A DNA stretch of 64,000 nucleotides from contig NZ_AUKG01000001.1 of NCBI RefSeq assembly GCF_000424625.1, positions 1,550,001 through 1,614,000 of the forward strand, written 5' to 3'. The notes under the pieces are model-generated. The model was not told the DNA's origin and did no database searches. It saw only the letters and a list, made by a program, of their open reading frames with translations. The stretch is from Conexibacter woesei Iso977N. GTDB taxonomy: Bacteria; Actinomycetota; Thermoleophilia; Solirubrobacterales; Solirubrobacteraceae. This document shows, piece by piece, positions 1-6,240 of the stretch; position 1 is the first letter of the stretch, and every line of letters begins with the position of its first letter. The position numbers and the translations under genes were made by a program.

Positions 1-764
1 TAGGCGATCGGCACGCCGAGGTCGACGGCCGACAGCTGGATCAGCAGCGCGAACGCGTGGGCCAGCGGGAGGAAGAGGTAGATCAGGTCGTCGCCGGTGC
101 CGATCGACCCGCGCTCCTCGACCATGTCGAGCACCGAGCGGTAGTTGCCGTGCGACAGGACGCAGCCCTTCGGCGGCCCGGTCGTGCCCGAGGTGTAGAT
201 GAAGGTGAACGGGTCCTCGGGCCTCACCGCCGCGGTGCGGTCGGTGAGCAGGTGCGCGTCGCGGCGGTTGCCGCGGGCGCGGACGTCGTCCAGCGAGATC
301 GCGTCGCCGACGTCGCCGCTCGGGTCGATCGCGATGACCTTGCGCAGCGCCGGGAGCCGATCCCGGACCGCGGTGATCTTCGCGACCTGCTCGGCGTCCT
401 CGCAGACGATGACGACCGCCTCCGAGTTGCCGGCCACCCACTCGCACTCCTCGGGCGAGTTGGTGGGGTAGATCGGGACGGCGACTGCGCCGGCGGCGCT
501 GATCGCGAACTCCGCGTACGCCCACTCGGGACGCGTGTTGCAGAGGATCGCGACGCGCTCGCCGGCCTGCAGGCCAAGAGCGATCAGGCCCAGGCCGATC
601 TCGGTGACGATCTCGCCGACCTGGGCGAAGGTGACGTCACGCCAGGCGCCGTCGACCTTGTGCTGGATCGCGACCTGGTCGCCGTACTTGGCGGCGGCCG
701 CCAGGCACATGTCGGCGATGGTCGCCGACCCGGTCCCCTCGGCGGGCGTGGTGCCAGCCTCCAT
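1..764 (-). CDS. fadD: Long-chain acyl-CoA synthetase (AMP-forming), N-terminal part
   Basis: Member of the ANL adenylate-forming superfamily; activates fatty acids with ATP and CoA in the cytoplasm or at the membrane. Only the first ~254 residues are present because the gene runs off the left edge, so the C-terminal lid domain cannot be judged. The ATP/AMP-binding loop YTSGTTGPPKGC lies at about residues 190-201, and the core phrase ERVAILCNTRPEW at about 69-81. The ATG at 764 is preceded by an AGGAGGAGGAG run, an unusually strong ribosome site for this window, which fixes the start. A 13-bp palindrome 20 bases upstream suggests repressor control. The class is certain; the chain-length preference is not. 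Confidence 0.9.
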   Translation of the reverse strand, partial: MEAGTTPAEGTGSATIADMCLAAAAKYGDQVAIQHKVDGAWRDVTFAQVGEIVTEIGLGLIALGLQAGERVAILCNTRPEWAYAEFAISAAGAVAVPIYPTNSPEECEWVAGNSEAVVIVCEDAEQVAKITAVRDRLPALRKVIAIDPSGDVGDAISLDDVRARGNRRDAHLLTDRTAAVRPEDPFTFIYTSGTTGPPKGCVLSHGNYRSVLDMVEERGSIGTGDDLIYLFLPLAHAFALLIQLSAVDLGVPIA

Positions 765-783
765 GGTGCTCCTCCTCCTGCGT

Positions 784-796
784 TGACACCGTGTCA
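784..796. promoter_or_regulatory. Perfect palindrome TGACACCGTGTCA upstream of the acyl-CoA synthetase gene
   Basis: Arms TGACAC and GTGTCA with a single central base, between the likely -10 region (TTAGAC on the minus strand near 806-811) and the ribosome site of the synthetase gene. Position and symmetry fit a TetR- or GntR-family operator for fatty-acid catabolism. The regulator is not identified. Confidence 0.5.
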
Positions 797-851
797 GCGG
801 AGGAGTCTAAGGTCCGCGCGGCCTGCGCGCGAGTCGCATACGACGACCGCC

Positions 852-1037
852 CTAAGCGGTGGCCTGCGCCTCCCGTGCCGCGGGGCTGCCCAGATCCTCG
901 AGCGACGCGAGGAAGAGGGTCTTGTCGATGCGGCCCTGGAAGATCGGGACGCCCATCTCCATGCACTTCTCGATGACGTCGCGCCGTTCGAGACCGCACT
1001 CGCGGGCCATCTCGGTCGGCGTGAGGTGAATAGCCAT
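852..1037 (-). CDS. Small conserved-looking protein, possible DNA-binding
   Basis: A 61-residue acidic/mixed protein beginning MAIHLTPTEMARECGL. AGGAGG ends 7 bases before the ATG at 1037 and only 1 base before the ATG at 1043, so 1037 is the better start. The order of helix (EMARECGLERRDVIEKCM), turn (EMGVP) and strand-like segment (IFQGRIDKTLF) recalls the winged-helix/excisionase type of small DNA-binding protein; that is inference only. It is divergent from the MocR regulator and shares the 1038-1171 intergenic region with it. I do not recognise a named family. Confidence 0.65.
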   Translation of the reverse strand: MAIHLTPTEMARECGLERRDVIEKCMEMGVPIFQGRIDKTLFLASLEDLGSPAAREAQATA

Positions 1038-1127
1038 CGGCATGCCTCCTATGTGGGGGGAGTTGGTGACGGATGCAACGTAGCGCCGTCGCCGGACGGG
1101 GGCAAGCCGATTCGGCAAACGCACGGA

Positions 1128-1151
1128 TTCCGGTCCGATACGCGACCGGAA
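1128..1151. promoter_or_regulatory. Inverted repeat TTCCGGTC-N8-GACCGGAA before the MocR gene
   Basis: Two perfect 8-base arms separated by 8 bases, ending 20 bases before the chosen MocR start. MocR proteins commonly bind next to their own genes and a divergent target, which fits the divergent layout here. Candidate autoregulatory site. Confidence 0.4.
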
Positions 1152-1171
1152 AGCGACCTGCAAGAGTCCTG

Positions 1172-2572
1172 GTGGTGACCTCGTCGGGCGAGCAGCAGCG
1201 GCTCGGGCTGGACCTGTTGGTGAACGTCGACCGCGACGGCGACGTGCCGCTGCGCGCACAGCTGGAAGACCAGCTGCGAGACGGGATCCGGCGCGGCGCG
1301 CTGCACGGCGGGACCGCGCTGCCGTCGACCCGCGCGCTCGCCGCGGAGCTCGGCGTGTCGCGCGGCGTGGTCGTCGAGGCGTACGCGCAGCTGGCGGCCG
1401 AGGGCTTCCTCGTGGCGCGACCAGGGGCTGCCACTCGTGTGGCTTCCGTAGCGGTCCACGATCCTGAGCCGGCGAAGGAGGAGGTGCTGGCGCCGCCGGT
1501 CCGGTTCGACCTGCGCACGCTGGCCGCCGACCTGTCGGCGTTCCCGCGGCGTGCGTGGGGCGCGGCGCTGCGCGACGCGCTGCGCGAGCTGCCCGACGCG
1601 TCGCTGAACTACGGCGACCGCGTCGGCGCGGGGGAGCTGCGGACGGTCCTGGCGTCCTACCTCGGCCGCGCGCGCGGCGTGGCGGCCGAGCCGCGCGACG
1701 TGATCGTCGTCACCGGGATCATGCAGGCGGTCTCGCTGCTGGCCCGGACGCTGCGGCGCGCGGGAGTCGAGCGGGTCGGCGTCGAGGACCCGGGCTTCCC
1801 GCCGCACCGGATGGTCTTCGCGCGCGAGGGGCTCCGGGTGGTCCCGATCCCGGTCGACGAGGGCGGGCTCGTCGTCGACGGCCTCGACGCGGCGGGCATC
1901 GGCGCGGTGCTGTGCACGCCGACGCACCAGTACCCGCGCGGGATGGCGCTGGCGCCGGAGCGGCGCGCGGCGCTGGTCGAGTGGGCCGCGGCGCGCGACG
2001 GGTGGATCATCGAGGACGACTACGACGGCGAGTACCGCTTCGACCGCGACCCGGTCGGCGCGCTGCAGGCGCTCGCGCCCGCGCGCGTGACGTACCTCGG
2101 CTCGGCGTCCAAGACGCTGGCGCCGGCGCTGCGGCTGGGGTGGATGGTCGTCGCGCCGGAGCTGGTCGAGGGCGTCAGCGAGGCCAAAGCGCTGGCCGAC
2201 GGCGGGACGCCGGTGCTCGATCAACTCGCGCTGGCGCGCTTCATCGAGCACGGCGAGCTGGACCGGCACCTGCGCAGGATGCGCGGCGTCTACCGGCGGC
2301 GCCGGGACACGCTGGTGAGCGCTGCGGAGCGGTGGGTCCCGGAGGTCGAGCTGGAGGGGATCTCGGCGGGGCTGCACGTCTCGGCGCGGCTTCCGGAGGG
2401 CGTGGTGCTGGGGCCCTTGCTCTCGCGCGCGTGGGAGGGCGGGATCGGCGTGTTCGGCTACGAGCACGACGGCGTCGCGCGCGTCCTGCTCGGCTACGCG
2501 AACCTGCCCGAGCCGTCGGTGGAGCCCGCGATCCGGGCGCTGGCTCAGATCGGGTTCGGCACGTCCACGTAG
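1172..2572 (+). CDS. MocR/PdxR-type regulator: GntR winged helix fused to a class I aminotransferase fold
   Basis: Transcription regulator that senses PLP or an amine. Residues ~10-80 form the winged helix: RAQLEDQLRDGIRRGAL, then PSTRALAAELGVSRGVVVEAY. The rest is a fold-type I aminotransferase domain with IIEDDYDGEYRFD and the PLP lysine in SASKTLAP at about residue 314. About 466 residues, normal for the family. An open frame continues upstream to 1073, but that would run across the divergent gene's promoter, so I chose the GTG at 1172 (1175 is also possible). Its 3' end overlaps the convergent NIF3-like gene by 28 bases. Likely targets are itself and the divergent small gene. The ligand is not predictable. 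Confidence 0.88.
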   Translation: MVTSSGEQQRLGLDLLVNVDRDGDVPLRAQLEDQLRDGIRRGALHGGTALPSTRALAAELGVSRGVVVEAYAQLAAEGFLVARPGAATRVASVAVHDPEPAKEEVLAPPVRFDLRTLAADLSAFPRRAWGAALRDALRELPDASLNYGDRVGAGELRTVLASYLGRARGVAAEPRDVIVVTGIMQAVSLLARTLRRAGVERVGVEDPGFPPHRMVFAREGLRVVPIPVDEGGLVVDGLDAAGIGAVLCTPTHQYPRGMALAPERRAALVEWAAARDGWIIEDDYDGEYRFDRDPVGALQALAPARVTYLGSASKTLAPALRLGWMVVAPELVEGVSEAKALADGGTPVLDQLALARFIEHGELDRHLRRMRGVYRRRRDTLVSAAERWVPEVELEGISAGLHVSARLPEGVVLGPLLSRAWEGGIGVFGYEHDGVARVLLGYANLPEPSVEPAIRALAQIGFGTST

Positions 2573-3291
2573 ATGTGGCGGACGCCGAACTCGCGCGCCA
2601 GCAGGTCGCCGAGGCGGCGGACGCCGAGCGTCTCGGTCGCGTGGTGGCCGGCGGCGAGGAAGTGGATGTTGGCGTCGGTCGCGATCGAGTAGGCGCGCTC
2701 GGCGGGCTCGCCGGTCAGGAACGCGTCGAGGCCCTCGTCGAGCGCGGTCAGCACGTCGTCGGTCGCGGCGCCGGAGACGATCCCGATGTTGTTGATGGTG
2801 TCGGGTCCGCCGGGGACGACGAGCGGCTCGCGGCCGTCGACCGCGTCGCGGACGCGGTGGGTGAGCTCTTCGATGGTGAGCGGCGTGTCGAAGTCGATCG
2901 CCACGCCGATGCCCGCGAAGCGGCGCGCGTTGACGCCGCCGAGGCGCTGGGCGAGCAGCGCGTTGTTGCCGTGCTCGGGGTGCGCGTCGAGCGGCAGGTG
3001 GTAGGCGGCGAGGTTCACGTCGTGGGCGAACAGCGGCTTCAGGCGCCGGTGCAGGAGCGGCGTGATCTGCTGCGGATCGCCGCGCCAGTAGAGGCCGTGG
3101 TGGACGAGGACGAGGTCGGCTCCGGCCTCGACGGCGGCGTCGATCAGCGGGCCGTTCGCCGAGACGCCCGTGACGACTGTCTGAACTTCGTCACGCCCGG
3201 GTACCTGGAGGCCGTTGGGTCCGTAGTCCTTGAACTCGTCGGCTTCGAGCAGCCGGTCCAGGTGGGCGATGAGGTCTTTGATCTGCGGCAT
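2545..3291 (-). CDS. NIF3-like (DUF34) dinuclear metal-binding protein
   Basis: Cytoplasmic protein of the NIF3/YbgI/DUF34 family, which binds two metal ions in a toroidal hexamer; some members are linked to GTP cyclohydrolase I-like activity, but the function is generally unknown. The metal-binding phrases LVLVHHGLYW and AGHHATETLGV are both present, in the expected N- and C-terminal positions, with DYGPNGLQVPG near the start. 248 residues, matching the short bacterial form. The ATG at 3291 has no Shine-Dalgarno sequence; the open frame extends a little further into the divergent sigma gene, which I consider noncoding for this protein. Confidence 0.9.
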   Translation of the reverse strand: MPQIKDLIAHLDRLLEADEFKDYGPNGLQVPGRDEVQTVVTGVSANGPLIDAAVEAGADLVLVHHGLYWRGDPQQITPLLHRRLKPLFAHDVNLAAYHLPLDAHPEHGNNALLAQRLGGVNARRFAGIGVAIDFDTPLTIEELTHRVRDAVDGREPLVVPGGPDTINNIGIVSGAATDDVLTALDEGLDAFLTGEPAERAYSIATDANIHFLAAGHHATETLGVRRLGDLLAREFGVRHIYVDVPNPI

Positions 3292-3305
3292 GTGTGGGTA
3301 AGAAA

Positions 3306-3315
3306 CGTTAGAGTT
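3306..3315 (+). promoter_or_regulatory. CGTTAGAGTT element upstream of the first sigma-anti-sigma fusion gene
   Basis: The same ten bases occur upstream of the second fusion gene (29274-29283, minus strand). CGTT is the usual core of ECF-type -10 elements. A GGAAC -35 is clear at the second gene (GCGGAACC, 17 bases away) but weak here (GCGGCA, 15 bases away). Candidate autoregulated ECF promoter. Confidence 0.4.
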
Positions 3316-3373
3316 CCCTCCAAGCGGCTGCTGGGGAGTCGTCGCACGGAGGAACTGGACAGGGACTGGGATC

Positions 3374-5125
3374 TTGGCAACGCTCGCCGCACCGGGCGTC
3401 TCCGCCACCGCGCGGAGCCGACCCGACGTCACAGACCACGATCTGGTGCAGGCCGTCCGGGCTGGGGACGACCACGCCTTCGAACGGCTGTACCACCGCT
3501 ACCACCGGCGGATCAGCGCCTACATCTTCGGCATGGTTCACGACCACGGGCGCGCGGAGGACCTCACGCAGGAGGTCTTCGTCAGCGCGTTGCGCCGGAT
3601 GCGCGCGACCAACCGCGACATCCTCTTCAAGCCGTGGATCTACGAGATCGCCAAGAACGCGTGCATCGACCAGTTCCGGCGCTCGAAGCGCGCCGAGGAG
3701 GTCTCGATCGACGCGGACGACGGGCACGGCCTGGCGCCGGCCGACCACGGCAAGTTGCACGCGACGGGCGCGTCGCCGGAGGCGGCGGTCGAGGGCAAGC
3801 AGGACCTGGCGAACCTGACGGGCGCGTTCGGCGGGCTTTCGGAGGCCCACCATCAGATCTTGGTGATGCGCGAGCTGGAGGGTCTCTCCTACCGCGAGAT
3901 CGGCGACCGGCTGGGCATGTCGCGCGCGTCGGTGGAGTCGACGCTGTTCCGCGCGCGCCGGCGGCTGACCGAGGAGTACGAGGAGCTGCGGACCGGCGAG
4001 CGCTGCGTCCGGATCCAGGAGATCATCGGGCGGGGCGCTTCTGCGGGCGGCCGCCTCGGGATGCGCGACCAGCGGCGGGTGTCGGCGCACGTCGTCGCCT
4101 GCCAGCCGTGCCGCAAGCAGGCCGTGATGGCCGGGCTGGACGCCGGCGCGATGGCGCGGCGCCCGGTGCGGGCGAAGCTCGCGGGGCTGCTGCCGCTGCC
4201 GGCGTTCCTGAAGCGCAGGTGGCTGCCGGGCGGGTCCTCGGACGCCGCTTCGCATGGCAGCGCGGTCGCCGCGAAGGCGTCGATGGTGGCCGCGCAGTAC
4301 GGCGAGCCGTCGATGGCCGGGTGGATGAAGGGCGCCGCGGTGGCGACGGCGGTCGCGGTCGCCGGCGTCGGCGCGGGCGCCGCGGATCACGCGGCGAAGG
4401 CGCGGGGCGACGCGGCCAAGCACCGCGACGTGCCGGCCGCGGTCGTCCAGCACGGCGGGTCGTCGCCGGCGAGCACCGCGTCGTCTTCGCATGGGACTTC
4501 TTCCGGGAGCGCGTCCGGCGGCAGGTCGTCGACCCATCGGACCGTGGCGAGCAAGACGAGGACCGGCGCGTCGTCGCACGGCTCGTCGGCGGGCGCCGCG
4601 GCGGGCAGCGTGGCCGGGCAGCAGAGCACGACCGGCGCGAGCGATCGCCCGTCGTTCAGCGGCTCGGGCTCGGGCTCCTCGGGGTCCTCGGGGTCCGGCT
4701 CGTCGGGCTCGAGGGACTCGGCCTCGACGGCGTCGGCCAAGGACTCCGGCGGCGACTCGACCTCCGGCGGGTCCTCGGCGACCAGGTCGGCGACTCCGGT
4801 CAGGACCGCGGTCGACGGCGCGACCGGCGCGGCCCAGCAGGCGACGGGCAGCGGGTCCGGGACGGGCGCCCAGGCGCCGCTGATCGACCCGAACCTCGGC
4901 GCGCTGACGCAGCCGGCTCCGGCGGCGACGCCGCAGACGCCGCCCTCGCTGGGCGGTGCGGTGGGCGGCGTGACCCAGAGGCTCGGCGACACCGTCGGCG
5001 GCACCGCCGGGCAGGCGGTCAAGGACACGGGCGCCGCGCTCGGAGGTACGGTGGACGACGTGACCAGGACCGTGACCGACACCGCGGGCGCCCTGCTGGG
5101 CGGTGGCAGGGCCGGAGGCCAGTGA
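3374..5125 (+). CDS. ECF sigma factor fused to a zinc-binding anti-sigma motif, membrane helix and Ser/Gly-rich tail
   Basis: 583 residues. Region 2 spans about 30-105 (AFERLYHRYHRR, EDLTQEVFVSALRRM, ACIDQFRRSKR) and region 4 about 140-205 (REIGDRLGMSRASVESTLF). A ZAS-type anti-sigma motif HVVACQPC follows (H239, C243, C246), then one hydrophobic stretch at about 318-340, then some 240 residues of Ser, Gly, Thr and Ala. By the positive-inside rule the tail would be extracytoplasmic, making a membrane-held sigma factor released or remodelled on a signal; that is inference. The start is TTG at 3374 with AGGG about 9 bases before; no earlier start codon is in frame. A paralogue lies at 27649-29256. 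The stop overlaps the next gene. Confidence 0.85.
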   Translation: MATLAAPGVSATARSRPDVTDHDLVQAVRAGDDHAFERLYHRYHRRISAYIFGMVHDHGRAEDLTQEVFVSALRRMRATNRDILFKPWIYEIAKNACIDQFRRSKRAEEVSIDADDGHGLAPADHGKLHATGASPEAAVEGKQDLANLTGAFGGLSEAHHQILVMRELEGLSYREIGDRLGMSRASVESTLFRARRRLTEEYEELRTGERCVRIQEIIGRGASAGGRLGMRDQRRVSAHVVACQPCRKQAVMAGLDAGAMARRPVRAKLAGLLPLPAFLKRRWLPGGSSDAASHGSAVAAKASMVAAQYGEPSMAGWMKGAAVATAVAVAGVGAGAADHAAKARGDAAKHRDVPAAVVQHGGSSPASTASSSHGTSSGSASGGRSSTHRTVASKTRTGASSHGSSAGAAAGSVAGQQSTTGASDRPSFSGSGSGSSGSSGSGSSGSRDSASTASAKDSGGDSTSGGSSATRSATPVRTAVDGATGAAQQATGSGSGTGAQAPLIDPNLGALTQPAPAATPQTPPSLGGAVGGVTQRLGDTVGGTAGQAVKDTGAALGGTVDDVTRTVTDTAGALLGGGRAGGQ

Positions 5126-5364
5126 GCGACGAGGACCTCCTCGGGTCCCTGACGGATACCGGGCTGTACTCGATCGGCGCGTTCTTCGCCGATCGTCATC
5201 CCGAGCTGTGCGACGACGTCATCGCCGAGGCCCAGGCGATCGAGGACGAGGGCCTCGCGGCATGGGCCGCGGCGCAGGGCTCCGAGCTCGACGCAGCCCT
5301 GCAAACCCTCATCACCGGCCTGGCCGTCCGCTACTACAAGGCCGTCGCGGGCACGTCCGGGTAG
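5122..5364 (+). CDS. Small acidic protein coupled to the sigma gene
   Basis: 80 residues beginning VSDEDLLGSLTDTGLYSIG, rich in Asp, Glu and Ala and mostly helical in appearance; no signal peptide or membrane segment. The GTG at 5122 overlaps the sigma stop codon (GTGA) and GGAGG lies just upstream, so it is translationally coupled. I do not recognise a family. The coupling suggests that it works with the membrane sigma factor, for example as a cytoplasmic regulator, but nothing in the sequence proves this. Confidence 0.65.
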   Translation: MSDEDLLGSLTDTGLYSIGAFFADRHPELCDDVIAEAQAIEDEGLAAWAAAQGSELDAALQTLITGLAVRYYKAVAGTSG

Positions 5365-5379
5365 ACTTGCTCCGTACCT

Positions 5380-5453
5380 CGGGGCGTGGCGCAGCCTGGT
5401 AGCGCGCGCCGTTCGGGTCGGCGAGGTCCCCGGTTCGAATCCGGGCGCCCCGA
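5380..5453 (+). tRNA. trnP: tRNA-Pro (anticodon CGG)
   Basis: A full cloverleaf can be drawn. Acceptor CGGGGCG pairs with CGCCCCG; D stem GCGC/GCGC; anticodon stem CGCCG/CGGCG with loop TTCGGGT, giving anticodon CGG at 5414-5416; T arm CCCGG-TTCGAAT-CCGGG; discriminator A at 5453. The CCA end is not encoded. 74 bases. It reads CCG, a very common proline codon in this GC-rich genome. Confidence 0.96.
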
Positions 5454-5466
5454 TACAGCAGCACCG

Positions 5467-5494
5467 AAGGGCCGCTCGACCCGAGGCGGCCCTT
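5467..5494 (+). terminator. Hairpin downstream of tRNA-Pro
   Basis: A perfect 9-base stem AAGGGCCGC / GCGGCCCTT with a 10-base loop, 13 bases after the tRNA. It lacks a strong T run (CCTCGTT follows), as is usual in GC-rich actinobacteria. It probably also ends the convergent AhpD-like gene. Confidence 0.65.
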
Positions 5495-5499
5495 CCTCG

Positions 5500-6096
5500 T
5501 TAAGCGACCGCTTCGCTGCGCGCCGGCGCAGCGCTCGCCGCGGGCAGCGCGCAGACCTTGCCTTCGGAGAAGCCGCCGACCGGGATCTCCAGCGCCGAGT
5601 TCATGCGGGCGCGGACGTTCTCCCAGGCGATGAGGTAGGTCAGCTCGAAGAGGCCCTTGGTGCCGAAGCGGGCGGTGAGCTGTTGGACGGCCGTGTCGTC
5701 GACGGTCGGTGGGGTGAGGGTCATCGCGCGGGCGTAGGCGATGACCAGGAGCTCGTCGGCGCTGAAGAGGCCGGAGGGCTCGGGGTCGTGGAGGGCGAGG
5801 AGCTGGGCGTCGGTCAGGCCGGACTCGCGGGCCAGGGCGGAGCCGATGTCGATGCAGAACTCGCAGCCGACGACGGTCGCGGCCTTCAGCTCGGCCAGCT
5901 TCATCAACTTCTCCGGGACGGTCCTGCTGCGCCGGCTCACCGCGCGGTCGTAGAAGGTGAACGCGCGCGCCAGCCGCGGGTGGTTGGCGTAGATCGCCGC
6001 CATCTCCGCGCCCTCGCCGCCGATCATGCGCGTCGCGACCATCCGCGCCATCCGGGCCTGCAGGCCGGTCGCCGGTGCCACACGAGATCCGCTCAT
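5500..6096 (-). CDS. Carboxymuconolactone decarboxylase/AhpD-family protein
   Basis: 198 residues of the CMD/AhpD alkylhydroperoxidase-like fold. The redox centre is GCEFCIDIGSALAR (CxxC) in the middle, followed by LLVIAYARAMTLTPPTV and the FGTKGLFELTYLIAWEN helix typical of the family. The usual His a few residues after CxxC is replaced by Ser, so the full AhpD proton-relay set is incomplete, as in many CMD-like proteins. The ATG at 6096 has no Shine-Dalgarno sequence but has TACGGT 7 bases upstream, so a leaderless transcript is likely. Probably a peroxide- or thiol-related enzyme; substrate unknown. Confidence 0.88.
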   Translation of the reverse strand: MSGSRVAPATGLQARMARMVATRMIGGEGAEMAAIYANHPRLARAFTFYDRAVSRRSRTVPEKLMKLAELKAATVVGCEFCIDIGSALARESGLTDAQLLALHDPEPSGLFSADELLVIAYARAMTLTPPTVDDTAVQQLTARFGTKGLFELTYLIAWENVRARMNSALEIPVGGFSEGKVCALPAASAAPARSEAVA

Positions 6097-6103
6097 GGTC
6101 CGG

Positions 6104-6109
6104 ACCGTA
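6104..6109 (-). promoter_or_regulatory. -10 element TACGGT, leaderless spacing
   Basis: TACGGT ends 7 bases before the ATG of the AhpD-like gene, which would put the transcript start on or next to the start codon. Confidence 0.5.
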
Positions 6110-6183
6110 TTCGCGCGGCCCCGCGTCGCCCAGGGCCAGTTCGCCGCGTTCGCGCAGGACCACTCACCCGCCCCACAACGTCA

Positions 6184-6209
6184 ACGGGGGCCGCTTGCGC
6201 GGCCCCCGT
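6184..6209 (-). terminator. Terminator hairpin after the secreted-protein operon
   Basis: An 11-base perfect stem (ACGGGGGCCGC on the minus strand) with a 4-base loop, 32 bases after the stop codon of the large secreted protein at 6241-8997. No T run. Confidence 0.65.
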
Positions 6210-6240
6210 CTTCGCTCTCACTGTGTGGGTGGGGAGCTTG

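Noticed and set aside
1555-5364. A 1,269-codon open frame on the plus strand
   Set aside because: It runs across the MocR, NIF3-like and sigma genes in another frame and has the Arg/Gly/Ala-rich composition of shadow frames in GC-rich DNA. Only its last 80 codons (5122-5364) look like a real gene.
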